Positions 33,232 to 42,947 of a stretch of DNA of 64,000 nucleotides are shown piece after piece. The position numbers were made by a program, and so were the translations under genes. This DNA comes from Pseudarthrobacter sp. NS4. Lineage in GTDB: Bacteria > Actinomycetota > Actinomycetes > Actinomycetales > Micrococcaceae. The DNA is taken from the NCBI RefSeq assembly GCF_024758005.1, contig NZ_CP103288.1, forward strand, positions 682,001 through 746,000. Reading direction: 5' to 3'. The notes below the pieces were generated by a model. The model ran no database searches, had not been told where the DNA came from, and worked only from the letters and a program-made list of their open reading frames with translations. Every line of letters starts with the position of its first letter. Positions within the stretch are counted from its first letter, which is position 1.

Positions 33232-34731
33232 ATGGTGCGCGAGCTTTCCCATTACGTCGGCGGTCAGCAGGCGGCCGGAACGTCAGGACGCTTTGGCGAC
33301 GTCTTCGATCCATGCACCGGCCAGGTCCGGGCCCGCGTTCCGCTGGCCGGCCGGGACGAGGTGCAGAACGCCATAGCCACTGCCGGGAAGGCGCAGGCGG
33401 AGTGGGCGGCGACCAACCCGCAAAAGCGCGGCAGGATCCTGCTCGCCTTCGTTGAGCTGGTGAACCGCAACATGGATGAGCTGGCGCGGTTGTTGTCCTC
33501 TGAGCACGGAAAGACCCTTGCGGACTCCCGGGCAGATATTCAGCGCGGGCTGGAAGTAGTGGAGTTCGCGGCCGGAGCTCCCCATCTGCTCAAAGGTGAC
33601 TTCTCGAGCGACGCAGGGGCGGGGATCGACATCCATTCGCTGCGCCAGCCGCTGGGCGTTGTGGCCGGCATTACGCCCTTCAACTTCCCCGCCATGATCC
33701 CGCTCTGGAAATCAGGCCCTGCCCTGGCTGCAGGCAACGCCTTTATCCTCAAGCCCTCCGAGCGGGACCCCTCGGTACCGCTCCGGCTGGCAGAACTGTA
33801 CAGCGAGGCGGGCGTCCCGGACGGGGTGTTCAACGTGGTCAACGGCGACAAGGAAGCCGTGGACGCCCTGCTGGAGGACCCGCGCGTCAAAGCGGTGGGC
33901 TTTGTGGGTTCCACTCCCATCGCCCAGTACATCTATGCAACGGCCGCCGCACACGGCAAGCGGGCCCAGTGCTTTGGCGGGGCCAAGAACCACATGGTGG
34001 TTATGCCGGACGCCGACCTGGACCAGGCCGCGGACGCCCTGATCGGCTCCGGGTACGGCTCCGCAGGTGAACGCTGCATGGCCATCTCCGTGGCCGTGCC
34101 GGTGGGAGAGGAGACCGCTGAGCGGCTGGTCGCAAGGCTCCAGGAACGCGTCAAGGCCCTCAAGGTAGGCCACAGCCTGGAAGCGGACTCGGACTTCGGG
34201 CCGGTGGTATCGGCCGCCGCCAAGGAACGTATCGAGGGCTACATCCGGGCGGGCGTGGACGACGGCGCCACCCTCTTGGCGGACGGCAGGGGACTCAGGG
34301 TGCCGGGCTATGAGGACGGCTTCTGGGTGGGACCCACCCTCTTCGACCACGTCACCCCGGACATGGCCGTCTACCGGGACGAGATCTTCGGCCCCGTCCT
34401 CAGCATTGTCCGGGCGCCGGGCTACGACGAAGCCCTGCGGTTGTGCACTGACAACCCGTTCGGCAACGGTGTTGCCATCTTCACCCGCGACGGCGATGCT
34501 GCCCGCGATTTCGCCACCCGGGTGGACGTGGGCATGGTGGGAATTAACGTCCCCATCCCTGTGCCGCTGGCCTACTACACGTTCGGGGGCTGGAAAGCGT
34601 CCGGCTTCGGGGACCTGAACCAGCACGGTGCGGACGCCTTCCGCTTCTATACCAAGACCAAGACCGTCACCACGCGCTGGCCGTCCGGAATACGCCATGG
34701 GGCCAGCTTCGTGATGCCGGAGGGAAGCTGA
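33232..34731 (+). CDS. mmsA: CoA-acylating methylmalonate-semialdehyde dehydrogenase
   Basis: A 499-residue aldehyde dehydrogenase. It converts methylmalonate semialdehyde with CoA and NAD+ to propionyl-CoA at the end of valine degradation. Signatures are GITPFNFPAMIPLWK near residue 146, GGAKNHMVVMPDA near 249 (Asn where ordinary ALDHs have the base Glu, as expected for CoA-dependent enzymes) and catalytic Cys282 in GERCMAISV. The start at 33232 follows GAAGGAG. Its stop overlaps the next ATG by one base. It heads a four-gene valine operon. Confidence 0.93.
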   Translation: MVRELSHYVGGQQAAGTSGRFGDVFDPCTGQVRARVPLAGRDEVQNAIATAGKAQAEWAATNPQKRGRILLAFVELVNRNMDELARLLSSEHGKTLADSRADIQRGLEVVEFAAGAPHLLKGDFSSDAGAGIDIHSLRQPLGVVAGITPFNFPAMIPLWKSGPALAAGNAFILKPSERDPSVPLRLAELYSEAGVPDGVFNVVNGDKEAVDALLEDPRVKAVGFVGSTPIAQYIYATAAAHGKRAQCFGGAKNHMVVMPDADLDQAADALIGSGYGSAGERCMAISVAVPVGEETAERLVARLQERVKALKVGHSLEADSDFGPVVSAAAKERIEGYIRAGVDDGATLLADGRGLRVPGYEDGFWVGPTLFDHVTPDMAVYRDEIFGPVLSIVRAPGYDEALRLCTDNPFGNGVAIFTRDGDAARDFATRVDVGMVGINVPIPVPLAYYTFGGWKASGFGDLNQHGADAFRFYTKTKTVTTRWPSGIRHGASFVMPEGS

Positions 34732-35858
34732 TGACCGGCGCCTCCCAAAGCGGAACAAACATACCGCCAGGGGCTGCGGGCAGCGCAGAAGTGCTGTTCG
34801 AACGCCGCGGCCGTTTGGCAGTGATCACCCTCAACAGGCCCAGGGCGGTCAACGCACTTACCGCCGGGATGGTGGGCATGCTCCTGGAACAGCTGACTGC
34901 CTGGGCGGACGACGACGGCGTGGCCACCGTCCTGGTCCGTGGCGCCGGCGAGCGTGGCCTGTGCGCGGGCGGCGACATCGTGGCGATCTACGAGGATATG
35001 CTGCGGGGCGGTAACCGGACCGCGGATTTCTGGCAAACCGAGTACCGGGTGAACTCCCTGATAGCGCGCTACCCCAAGCCGTACGTCCCGCTGATGGATG
35101 GGCTGGTGCTCGGCGGAGGCGTGGGAATCTCCGCCCACGGCTCCGTCCGGGTGGTCACCGAACGCACCCGTACGGGCATGCCGGAAACCACCATCGGATT
35201 CGCTCCCGACGTGGGCGGGACCTTCCTGCTCGCCCGCGCACCGGGCGAGGCGGGGACCCACGCGGCCCTGACCGGTGCGCACCTGAGTGGGCAGGACGCG
35301 CTGTACCTGGGCCTCGCCGACCATTACGTCCCCTCGGCCCGGCTGCCCGGACTCGTCGCCGCGCTGGAGGGCGAAAGCCCGGAAACCGCCGTCGGACGCT
35401 TCAATGAAGAACCTCCACCCTCCGCGCTGGCCGGACACAGGGACTGGATCGATGCCTGCTACGCCGGGGCCGGGGCCGAGGACATCGTCCGCCGGCTGCG
35501 CGCCTGGAAAGGAGAAGGCAGCGCGGACGCCGCGCTGGCGGCCGCCACCATCGAAGAAAAGTCACCCACCTCCGTGAAGGTCACGCTGGAATCCCTGCGG
35601 CGGGCGAAGAGCCTGACGCTGGATGAGGCGCTGGCCCAGGAATACCGGGCCGGCCTCCGCTTCCTGTCCGGCCCCGATTTCCGCGAAGGCATCCGCGCGC
35701 AGGTGGTGGACAAGGACCGCACCCCCCGCTGGAAGCCACCGACACTCGGCGAGGTGCTCCCGGAAGACGTTGCCCGCTTTTTCGAACCGCTGGAAGGCAG
35801 GGAGTTGGACCTTCGCGCAGCCGGAGGACTGCAACCAAAGGAGACAAACCATGTCTGA
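34731..35858 (+). CDS. 3-hydroxyisobutyryl-CoA hydrolase
   Basis: A 375-residue crotonase-fold hydrolase that releases 3-hydroxyisobutyrate from its CoA ester. Oxyanion-hole segments are LCAGGDIVAIYEDM and LVLGGGVGISAHGS; MPETTIGFAPDVGGTF carries the catalytic Glu and following Asp, as in HIBCH. Length and the C-terminal extension fit HIBCH rather than a short enoyl-CoA hydratase. It lies between mmsA and mmsB, overlapping mmsB by eight bases. Confidence 0.9.
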   Translation: MTGASQSGTNIPPGAAGSAEVLFERRGRLAVITLNRPRAVNALTAGMVGMLLEQLTAWADDDGVATVLVRGAGERGLCAGGDIVAIYEDMLRGGNRTADFWQTEYRVNSLIARYPKPYVPLMDGLVLGGGVGISAHGSVRVVTERTRTGMPETTIGFAPDVGGTFLLARAPGEAGTHAALTGAHLSGQDALYLGLADHYVPSARLPGLVAALEGESPETAVGRFNEEPPPSALAGHRDWIDACYAGAGAEDIVRRLRAWKGEGSADAALAAATIEEKSPTSVKVTLESLRRAKSLTLDEALAQEYRAGLRFLSGPDFREGIRAQVVDKDRTPRWKPPTLGEVLPEDVARFFEPLEGRELDLRAAGGLQPKETNHV

Positions 35859-36852
35859 AAAGTACGCCGTTGCTTTCCTGGGCCTCGGGCACATGGGCGG
35901 CCCCATGGCCGCGAACCTGGTGAAGGCCGGCTATGGCGTGACCGGATTCGACGTTGTCCCCGCCGCCCTCGAATCAGCCAGGGCCCAGGGAATCCCCGTC
36001 GCCGGCAGCGCCACCGGGGCATTGGCCGGTGCAGACGTGGTGCTGACCATGTTCCCCGGCGGGCAGCACGTGCTGGACGCCTACCGCGGAACCCCCGCAC
36101 AGCCGGGGCTGCTTGCGGCAGCGGCCCCCGGAACCATGTTCCTGGATTGCTCCACCATCAATGTGGATGAAGCACGCGAAGCGGCCCGCCTGGCCATCGA
36201 CGCCGGCCACCGCTCCGTGGACGCCCCCGTTTCAGGCGGCGTGGTGGGGGCGGAAGCGGGAACACTGACATTCATGGTGGGCGGCGACGCCCGGGACTTC
36301 GCCGCGGTCCGCCCGCTCCTTGACGTGATGGGCAAACGCGTGGTGCACTGCGGAGCCCACGGAGCAGGCCAGGCGGCAAAGGTCTGCAACAACCTGATCC
36401 TGGGTGTGTCCATGATCGCCGTCAGCGAGGCCTTTGTCCTTGGCGAAAAGCTGGGCCTGAGCCACCAGGCCCTCTTCGATGTTGCTTCGGCAGCTTCCGG
36501 GCAGTGCTGGGCCCTGACCACCAACTGCCCGGTGCCCGGTCCGGTTCCCACCAGCCCGGCCAACCGGGACTACCAGCCCGGTTTTGCCGGTGCCCTGATG
36601 GCCAAGGACCTCAACCTCGCGGTCAACGCCCTCCGCAGCACCGGGGTGGCAGGCCGGATGGGCCCGCTCGCCGCCGAAATCTACGATAGGTTTGCCGCGG
36701 AAGGCGGCGCCGGCCGGGACTTCTCCGCGATCATTACAGACATCCGGGAGAAGTCCGGGAACCAGGCCCCGAGCGCCCCCGATGGGGCACACGCGGTGCC
36801 GCCGGCGCCCGCCACGGCCGCAACAGCGCACGACGATGGGAGCCCTGAATGA
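35851..36852 (+). CDS. mmsB: 3-hydroxyisobutyrate dehydrogenase
   Basis: A 333-residue NAD(P)-dependent dehydrogenase producing methylmalonate semialdehyde. The Rossmann start is [33 protein letters not shown] and [20 protein letters not shown] are the substrate-binding signatures, and the catalytic Lys is in [15 protein letters not shown]. The C-terminal tail of about 25 residues after DIREKSGN is Ala/Pro-rich and longer than in most homologues. AAAGGAG precedes the ATG. It overlaps both neighbours in the operon. Confidence 0.93.
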   Translation: MSEKYAVAFLGLGHMGGPMAANLVKAGYGVTGFDVVPAALESARAQGIPVAGSATGALAGADVVLTMFPGGQHVLDAYRGTPAQPGLLAAAAPGTMFLDCSTINVDEAREAARLAIDAGHRSVDAPVSGGVVGAEAGTLTFMVGGDARDFAAVRPLLDVMGKRVVHCGAHGAGQAAKVCNNLILGVSMIAVSEAFVLGEKLGLSHQALFDVASAASGQCWALTTNCPVPGPVPTSPANRDYQPGFAGALMAKDLNLAVNALRSTGVAGRMGPLAAEIYDRFAAEGGAGRDFSAIITDIREKSGNQAPSAPDGAHAVPPAPATAATAHDDGSPE

Positions 36853-37625
36853 CGGAGTACGCCAACATCCTGGTGGAGCAGCGGGGCCGGGTAGGGCTGG
36901 TAACGCTCAACCGACCGCAGGCGCTGAACGCACTGAACAAAGCCACCATGGAGGAGTTGGTCTCCGCCGTTACCGCCATGGACTCTGATCCCGGGACAGG
37001 CGCGGTAGTGATCACCGGATCCGGGAAGGCCTTCGCCGCCGGTGCCGACATCAAGGAGATGGCGGCCCAGGGCTACATGGACATGTACGCGGCCGACTGG
37101 TTCCGGGGCTGGGAGGATTTCACCCGGCTGCGCATTCCCACCATCGCCGCCGTATCAGGTTTCGCCCTTGGCGGCGGCTGTGAACTGGCCATGATGTGCG
37201 ATCTGATAATCGCCGGCGACAACGCCAAGTTCGGGCAGCCGGAAATTAACCTGGGCGTGCTTCCCGGGATGGGCGGCTCCCAGCGGCTGACCCGGGCAGT
37301 GGGCAAGGCCAAGGCCATGGACCTGATCCTTACGGGACGGTTCATCGGGGCGGAGGAAGCCGACCGGTGCGGTCTGGTGTCCCGGGTGGTTCCTGCCGGG
37401 GACGTGGTGGCCAAGGCACTCGAGGCGGCGGAGGTTATCGCGGGCAAATCGAAGCCCGTGGCCATGGCGGCCAAGGAGGCCGTGAACGCCGCCTTCGAAA
37501 CCGGGCTCGCCCAGGGGGTCCTGTTCGAGCGTCGGCTCTTCCATTCCCTGTTTGCCACGGAGGACCAGAAAGAAGGCATGGCGGCGTTCACGGAGAAGCG
37601 CGAGCCGGACTTTAAGCACCGGTAA
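36849..37625 (+). CDS. Enoyl-CoA hydratase
   Basis: A 258-residue crotonase. The oxyanion-hole loops are [14 protein letters not shown] and [14 protein letters not shown]; the catalytic Glu pair is in [19 protein letters not shown] and the preceding helix. In this operon it probably hydrates methacrylyl-CoA to 3-hydroxyisobutyryl-CoA, the step before the hydrolase two genes upstream. ATGA overlap with mmsB. Its 3' end overlaps the convergent flavoprotein gene by 14 bases. Confidence 0.92.
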   Translation: MTEYANILVEQRGRVGLVTLNRPQALNALNKATMEELVSAVTAMDSDPGTGAVVITGSGKAFAAGADIKEMAAQGYMDMYAADWFRGWEDFTRLRIPTIAAVSGFALGGGCELAMMCDLIIAGDNAKFGQPEINLGVLPGMGGSQRLTRAVGKAKAMDLILTGRFIGAEEADRCGLVSRVVPAGDVVAKALEAAEVIAGKSKPVAMAAKEAVNAAFETGLAQGVLFERRLFHSLFATEDQKEGMAAFTEKREPDFKHR

Positions 37626-38589
37626 GCGCCAGGGACTGCCGGTAGGCGCTGACGTCGCGCTCCAGTTCTTCCGCCATCAGGTGGTTATTAATAGCGACGG
37701 CGGTCCACGCCGCGGCCGCCGCGGATGCCAGCACCTGGGCTTTCATATCGGTGGCGTTTCCCGCCGCCCATACGCCGGGCACCGCCGTGGCGCCATCGGC
37801 GTCAGTTTCGAGGTAGTCACCGATGCCCATGGGGTGCGGCGAGGCTGAGAGTCCCAGGCCGGCGAACGCCGCCACGCGTGCATGGACACGGGCCCCCACC
37901 ACAACGGCGTCCACGGCCACCTCCGGCCCGCCCGCCAACGCCAGCCCGCGCAGGGCATTGTTTTCCACCCTGACACTTTCCACGGCGCCTGCCACTACCT
38001 TGACCCCGCGGGCGGCCAATTGTTCGTGCTCTGCGTCGGACGGAAGGGTTTTGTCATTGAGGAACAGGGTGATGTTGCTGCTCCACTGCCGGAACAGCAG
38101 GCTCTGGTGCACCGACCACGGGCCGCTGCCAAGGATGCCGATGGCCTGGTCCCGCACTTCCCAGCCGTGGCAGAAGGGGCAGTGGAGCACATCCTTGCCC
38201 CAGCGTTCCCGAAGCCCCGGGATCTCGGGCAGCTCATCCACCAGGCCCGTGGCCACCAGGAGGCGCCGGCCGCGGAGCTGCCTTCCGTCGTCGAGCGTTA
38301 CCTCGAAGCCCAGGTGCAGGTCGCCGCTGGAAGCGACTGCCTCACCCTGGATGATCACTGCCCCGTAATGCTCCGCCTCGGCACGCCCGATGGCCAGCAG
38401 TTCCGCAGGGCTGACCCCGTCGCGGGACAGGAACCCGTGGACTCCCCGGGCCGGGGCGTTACGTGGTTCACCGCCGTCCACCACCACCACGGAGCGGCGG
38501 GTGCGGCCCAGCATCTGGGCCGCGCTCAGACCGGCAGCGCCACCCCCGACTATTACTACGTCGTACAAAAAGTTGCTTGATTCAGTCAT
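37612..38589 (-). CDS. Thioredoxin-reductase-like FAD oxidoreductase
   Basis: A 325-residue two-domain flavoprotein. The FAD motif [18 protein letters not shown] is at the N-terminus, the redox pair is CPFCHGWE near residue 136, the NAD(P) motif [14 protein letters not shown] follows, and [18 protein letters not shown] is the C-terminal FAD contact. CPFCHG is typical of an actinobacterial TrxR-like branch whose partner is not known. ATG 38589 has GGAG a few bases upstream. It is divergent from an XRE-cupin regulator across 65 bases with a palindrome, so that regulator probably controls it. Confidence 0.85.
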   Translation of the reverse strand: MTESSNFLYDVVIVGGGAAGLSAAQMLGRTRRSVVVVDGGEPRNAPARGVHGFLSRDGVSPAELLAIGRAEAEHYGAVIIQGEAVASSGDLHLGFEVTLDDGRQLRGRRLLVATGLVDELPEIPGLRERWGKDVLHCPFCHGWEVRDQAIGILGSGPWSVHQSLLFRQWSSNITLFLNDKTLPSDAEHEQLAARGVKVVAGAVESVRVENNALRGLALAGGPEVAVDAVVVGARVHARVAAFAGLGLSASPHPMGIGDYLETDADGATAVPGVWAAGNATDMKAQVLASAAAAAWTAVAINNHLMAEELERDVSAYRQSLALTGA

Positions 38590-38628
38590 GACTCCATGCT
38601 CTTCCGCACCGGCGCAGGTGGCAAACGA

Positions 38629-38647
38629 TTTTGCTGCTATGGCAAAA
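38629..38647. promoter_or_regulatory. Operator-like palindrome between flavoprotein and XRE-cupin genes
   Basis: TTTTGC and GCAAAA form a perfect 6-bp inverted repeat with a seven-base spacer. TGGCAAA also occurs at 38619 and 38640, exactly 21 bases apart, two helical turns. It is well placed to be the XRE regulator's site for both divergent genes. Confidence 0.5.
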
Positions 38648-38654
38648 TGGCTGC

Positions 38655-39239
38655 ATGGATGAAAACCTCGACGACGTCCTGGCGGCTGTCGGGCCGAGGC
38701 TGAAGGCACTCCGGCTGACCCGCGACGTCACGCTGACAGCGCTGTCCCAAGCTACCGGGATTTCCGTGAGCACTCTTTCCCGGCTCGAGTCCGGGCAGCG
38801 CCGGGCCAACCTTGAATTGCTCCTGCCGCTGGCCAAGGCCCACCAGGTGCCTTTGGACGAACTCGTGGGCGCGCCGGAAACCGGTGATCCCCGCGTGCAC
38901 CTGCGGCCGATCGTGCGGAGGGGTATGACCATCATTCCGCTGACCCGCAAGCCCGGGGGCATCCAGGCGTACAAGCACATCCTGCCCGCCGGCCGCCTGG
39001 AGGAGCCCAACCCCCAGGTCCATGAAGGCTACGAGTGGCTGTATGTGCTGAACGGGAACCTGCGCATGGTGCTGGGAACCCGGGACGTGGTCCTGGCAGC
39101 AGGAGAAGCCGCCGAATTCGACACCCGGATACCCCATTGGTTCGGCAGGGCGGACGGCCGGCCCGTGGAATTCCTCAGCCTCTTCGGGACACAGGGGGAA
39201 CGGATGCACGTCAGGGCCAAGCCTGAATTGAAGGGGTAG
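38655..39239 (+). CDS. XRE-family regulator with cupin sensor domain
   Basis: A 194-residue regulator. The N-terminal Cro/C1 helix-turn-helix is at residues about 12-66 (LTALSQATGISVSTLSRLES). A C-terminal cupin-2 domain covers about 110-190 (HEGYEWLYVLNGNLRMVLG, EFDTRIPHWFG). Cupin sensors in this family bind small ligands or metals. It is divergent from the flavoprotein, with the palindrome close to its own start, so autorepression is likely. Confidence 0.88.
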   Translation: MDENLDDVLAAVGPRLKALRLTRDVTLTALSQATGISVSTLSRLESGQRRANLELLLPLAKAHQVPLDELVGAPETGDPRVHLRPIVRRGMTIIPLTRKPGGIQAYKHILPAGRLEEPNPQVHEGYEWLYVLNGNLRMVLGTRDVVLAAGEAAEFDTRIPHWFGRADGRPVEFLSLFGTQGERMHVRAKPELKG

Positions 39240-39336
39240 GTGCTCCAAGGGCTGCCAGCCTGCGCCCGGGACCGTAAGGTAGAAAAGACCCGCAAAAAAC
39301 GCGCAGGCGATGCAGCGGGGATGGGGGGAGAGGCAT

Positions 39337-39993
39337 ATGTGGAAAGCAGCCACGGGCGCTGCAGGCCCGGCTGATGACGGGCTCGGCGGACTGGTCGGCC
39401 TGGCCGCGCGGGCCATCGAGAGCCTCGGTGAATGGGGTGTGGGTGCCCTCACCCTCGCCGAAACCGTGGTGCCGCCCATTCCGAGCGAAGTGGTCCTGCC
39501 GCTGGCCGGTTACCTCGCCAACCAGGGCTCCCTGAACCTGCTCCTCGTTTATTTCACCAGCACCCTTGGGGCCTACCTGGGGGCGCTGTTCCTCTACTGG
39601 CTTGGGGCAAAGCTGGGACTGGAGCGGTCCATCCGGGGCCTGTCCAAACTTCCCCTGGTGGACCGCGAGGACTTCGAACACGCGGCCGGGTGGTTCCGCC
39701 GCCACGGCAGGTCGTCCATCTTCTTCGGCCGGCTGCTTCCCGGCGTGCGCAGCCTGATCTCCCTTCCGGCGGGCGCCGCCGCCATGCCGCTGGGGACATT
39801 CAGCCTGTATACCCTGGCCGGCAGTGGGCTGTGGAACGGCGCCCTGCTCGGACTGGGGTACCTGTTGGGCACACAGTACCGGCTCATCGAGGAGTACTCC
39901 CGGTTCCTCAATTACGCGGTCTACGCAGCGCTGGCCCTCACTGTCATCCTGCTTGTTGTCAGGCGGGTCAAACGGGCGAGGGAACGCCGCTGA
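39337..39993 (+). CDS. DedA family membrane protein
   Basis: A 218-residue polytopic protein. It has the DedA signatures AETVVPPIPSEVVLPLAGYL near residue 40 and FFGRLLPGVRSLISLPAGAA near residue 128 (FxGRxxPxxR), re-entrant hydrophobic segments and a basic C-terminal end (RRVKRARERR). DedA proteins are proton-coupled lipid (undecaprenyl-phosphate or phospholipid) flippases. ATG 39337 follows a GGGGGAG ribosome site. It is monocistronic, convergent with the MarR gene. Confidence 0.9.
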   Translation: MWKAATGAAGPADDGLGGLVGLAARAIESLGEWGVGALTLAETVVPPIPSEVVLPLAGYLANQGSLNLLLVYFTSTLGAYLGALFLYWLGAKLGLERSIRGLSKLPLVDREDFEHAAGWFRRHGRSSIFFGRLLPGVRSLISLPAGAAAMPLGTFSLYTLAGSGLWNGALLGLGYLLGTQYRLIEEYSRFLNYAVYAALALTVILLVVRRVKRARERR

Positions 39994-40026
39994 CGCCTGG
40001 ACGCAGCTCCGTTGATCCGCCCTCCG

Positions 40027-40533
40027 TTACTCCGCGAAGTCGCCCGCATTCCGCCGGAAATCTCCCAGGATCCGGATCAACTGGTCCACGTCGCCGGGGC
40101 TGAACCCGGGATCCCTGAACACCTCATTGTTCAGGGCCGCCGTCGAACGCTTCGCCACGCTTCGCCCCTCGCCGGTGAGTTCAATGAGCGTGGTGCGGCC
40201 ATCCGTGGGATGCGGCGAGCGGGCCACCAACCCGGCACGTTCAAGCCTGTCCACCGCGTTGGTGACGGAGGTGGGGTGGACCTGTAGCAGGGCACTGGCC
40301 TTCTTCATGGGGAGTGAGCCTTTCCTTGTGAAGCTCAGCAGTGCCAGGAGTTCGTAGCGGGCAAACGTGAGGCCGAACGGTTTCAGTGTTGCCTCGATCC
40401 TTGCCAGGAGGATCTGCTGGGTCCGCATAACAGCCGTGATGGCTGCCATGGGCCCTGCCACTTCTGCCCAGCCATGCTCTTCCCAGTTGCGCCGGGCTTC
40501 AGCGATGGGATCGCGGGACAGCGGAGTGCCCAT
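40027..40533 (-). CDS. MarR-family transcriptional regulator
   Basis: A 168-residue winged-helix regulator: LLALLSFTRKGSLPMKKASALL, VHPTSVTNAVDRLERAGLVARSPHPTDGR with the wing Asp-Gly-Arg, and flanking dimerisation helices. ATG 40533 follows AAAGGGG. It is divergent from an acyl-CoA dehydrogenase gene with only about 70 bases between, so it probably represses that gene and itself in response to an acyl-CoA or aromatic ligand. Confidence 0.88.
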   Translation of the reverse strand: MGTPLSRDPIAEARRNWEEHGWAEVAGPMAAITAVMRTQQILLARIEATLKPFGLTFARYELLALLSFTRKGSLPMKKASALLQVHPTSVTNAVDRLERAGLVARSPHPTDGRTTLIELTGEGRSVAKRSTAALNNEVFRDPGFSPGDVDQLIRILGDFRRNAGDFAE

Positions 40534-40601
40534 ACCAGCCCCTTTCCGAAAAGCCTGTGAATATACTAGGACATCCAACGGTTTGGCGAGGGAAGGGACC
40601 A

Positions 40602-41795
40602 GTGCCCGTGCAGCCCCATGAACGTGGCGGCGGTGAGCCGCCCTTTCCGGACGCAGACCTGATGCACGTCGTGGAGCTCCTGCCTCCAGCTGAGCGGGAA
40701 CGGTATGCCCGCCTCCGGGAGTTTCTCCAGGGCTCCGTACGGCAGGCGTCGATCGCATACTGGAACCGCGAGGAATTCCCCTTCGAGCTACTGGCGGACA
40801 TGGGCAGGCATGGTCTGGGCGCGCTGCAGTTGGACGGAAGCTCGGTTCTGTTCAAGGGGCTGATGTACGTAGAGCTGGCCCGTGCCGACGTTTCCCTCTC
40901 GGCGCTGGCAGGAATCCATAATGAGCTGATCGTGGGCATGATCAGCCAGCTGGGGTCCGACGAGCAGAAGCGCCGCTGGCTGCCAGGGCTCAAAAGCTTC
41001 ACCCGGCTGGGGGCCTTCGCCCTTACGGAGCCGGACCACGGCTCGGACATCTCCAGGGCGCTGGAGACCTCCGCCCGGCTGGAGGGCTCCGAATGGATTT
41101 TGAACGGGGCCAAACGCTGGATCGGTGCCGGGACCATGGCCGACTTCGCCCTGGTTTGGGCCCGGGATGAGGCGGACCGGCATATCAAGGGTTTCATCGT
41201 GGAGACCGACCGTCCCGGCTACAAGGCCACCAGGATCTCCAACAAGATTGGCCTGCGGATCATGCAGAATGCCGACATCCTGTTGGAGGACGTCCGTATT
41301 CCGGCTGCCAACCTGCTCCCCGGGGCAGGGGACTTTGCGTCAGCCAATGGGCTGCTGCGCGATTCGCGCGCCTGGGTGGGCTGGCAGGCCGCAGGCATTC
41401 AGCTCGCGGCTTTCGACGTCGCCCGGAAATACACCCTTGAGCGCCGTCAGTTCGGCCGGCAGCTTGCAGGGTTCCAGCTGGTCCAGCAACAGCTCGCCGA
41501 CATCCTGGGCAACGCCTCCGCGTCGCTCTCGCTCATGGTGCAACTGGCACGGAATCAGGCGGAAGGAAAACTGGACATGCCGCAGGCGGCGATGGCGAAA
41601 GCCACTACCACCCGATTGGCCCGCGCCTCCGTAGGAATGGGACGTTCCCTGCTGGGCGGCAACGGCATCAGCAGCGACTACGAAATGGCCAAACTGTTTG
41701 GGGACGCCGAAATCCTGTACACCTACGAGGGCAGTTACGAGATCAACTCGCTTCTGGTGGGCCGGGCGGTCACGGGTATCTCGGCGTTCACCTGA
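40602..41795 (+). CDS. Acyl-CoA dehydrogenase, glutaryl-CoA dehydrogenase-like
   Basis: A 397-residue flavoenzyme. FALTEPDHGSDIS near residue 145 and WILNGAKRWIGAG bind FAD and substrate; RQFGRQLAGFQLVQQQLADI is the family helix. The catalytic Glu is in YTYEGSYEINSLLVGRAVTG near the end, a sequence close to glutaryl-CoA dehydrogenases. Substrate may therefore be glutaryl-CoA or another short-chain acyl-CoA. The start is uncertain: GTG 40602 or GTG 40608 follow GGGAAGGGA; a further GTG at 40557 is in frame but lies on the apparent -10 box (TATACT, 40562). Confidence 0.85.
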   Translation: MPVQPHERGGGEPPFPDADLMHVVELLPPAERERYARLREFLQGSVRQASIAYWNREEFPFELLADMGRHGLGALQLDGSSVLFKGLMYVELARADVSLSALAGIHNELIVGMISQLGSDEQKRRWLPGLKSFTRLGAFALTEPDHGSDISRALETSARLEGSEWILNGAKRWIGAGTMADFALVWARDEADRHIKGFIVETDRPGYKATRISNKIGLRIMQNADILLEDVRIPAANLLPGAGDFASANGLLRDSRAWVGWQAAGIQLAAFDVARKYTLERRQFGRQLAGFQLVQQQLADILGNASASLSLMVQLARNQAEGKLDMPQAAMAKATTTRLARASVGMGRSLLGGNGISSDYEMAKLFGDAEILYTYEGSYEINSLLVGRAVTGISAFT

Positions 41796-41913
41796 GTTGT
41801 GCAGGACATGCATGGAGCGTTGTCCCACGGGGCGCAGTCCCGCTAGCATCAAAGAGGTAAGCCTACTTACTGTTCTGGTGCTGCTCCCTTGTGGATGCGG
41901 GAAGGGAATCGCA

Positions 41914-42891
41914 ATGCGCGTCAAGAAGTCAGTAGTTGTTATTACCGGAGCCTCGAGCGGCATCGGCCGCGCCACTGCTTTCCGCTGCGCGGACAAGGGC
42001 GCACGGCTGGTCCTGGCGGCACGCAGTTCCAAGGCACTCGAAGCGGTGGCCGGGGAATGCCGGAAACGGGGGGCCAAAGCCATCGCGGTGGTTACCGATG
42101 TTACGGACCCCGGGATGGTGGACAACCTGGCGGCGCGCGCAGTATCGGAGTTCGGGCGGCTGGACGTGTGGATCAACAATGCCGCGGTTGGCGCATTCGG
42201 ACGGCTGGCAGACATCCCGCAAACGGAGTTCCAACGCGTTTTGGACGTTAACATTTCCGGCTACGTGAACGGCGCCAGGGCCGCCCTGACGCGCCAGGTC
42301 GACCAAGGTTCCGGCGTCCTGATCAATGTTGCATCCGTCGTAGGCGAGACCCCACTGCCGTACTCCGCCGCATATTCCATGTCCAAGGCTGCGGCCCGTG
42401 CACTCAGCATCAGCCTGCGCTCGGAGCTTGCACTCGACGGAATGTCCGGAGTGAAGGTATGCACCGTACTCCCGGCCACGATCGACACCCCCTTCTACCA
42501 GCATGCAGCCAACTACTCTGGCCGCCGTGCGAAGGCGATGCCTCCGGTCTATACACCGGAGCGGGTGGCCAAAGCAGTAGTAAAGCTCATCGTGCGCCCA
42601 CGCCGGGAAACCGTGGTGGGAGGACTTACCGGGCGGCTGCTGGTCCTGCAGCACAGGGTCATGCCGGGAGCGGTGGAAGCCGCCATTGCCCGTCAAGTGG
42701 ACGGCAACCAGCTTTCCCGCCGGCAATCAGCCCCAACGACCGCCGGAAACCTTCACATGGCGTCCGAAACACTCCGGAAGGGTTCGGTCACCGGAGGTTG
42801 GCATGGCCGGCGGAGGACTGCCCAGCGCAGCATCATGAGTGCTGCGGCCCTGGCCGGTGCCTTAGTTGTGTTGCGGAAGCGGCTCGCCTGA
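41914..42891 (+). CDS. SDR family oxidoreductase with C-terminal hydrophobic tail
   Basis: A 325-residue short-chain dehydrogenase. TGASSGIGRATAF binds the cofactor, NNAAVGAFG and the catalytic YSMSK (Tyr-x-x-x-Lys) follow. About 75 residues extend past the normal SDR core and end in SAAALAGALVVLRKRLA, a short hydrophobic segment with a basic end that may touch the membrane. GAAGGGAA precedes ATG 41914. Upstream at 41857-41870, GTAAG/CTTAC form a small inverted repeat that may be an operator. Substrate unknown. Confidence 0.85.
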   Translation: MRVKKSVVVITGASSGIGRATAFRCADKGARLVLAARSSKALEAVAGECRKRGAKAIAVVTDVTDPGMVDNLAARAVSEFGRLDVWINNAAVGAFGRLADIPQTEFQRVLDVNISGYVNGARAALTRQVDQGSGVLINVASVVGETPLPYSAAYSMSKAAARALSISLRSELALDGMSGVKVCTVLPATIDTPFYQHAANYSGRRAKAMPPVYTPERVAKAVVKLIVRPRRETVVGGLTGRLLVLQHRVMPGAVEAAIARQVDGNQLSRRQSAPTTAGNLHMASETLRKGSVTGGWHGRRRTAQRSIMSAAALAGALVVLRKRLA

Positions 42892-42947
42892 CCAGCCGGC
42901 ACGGTCCCCGGCCAGCCGGCCATCCCCGGTAGCCGGCCGCCGATCGG

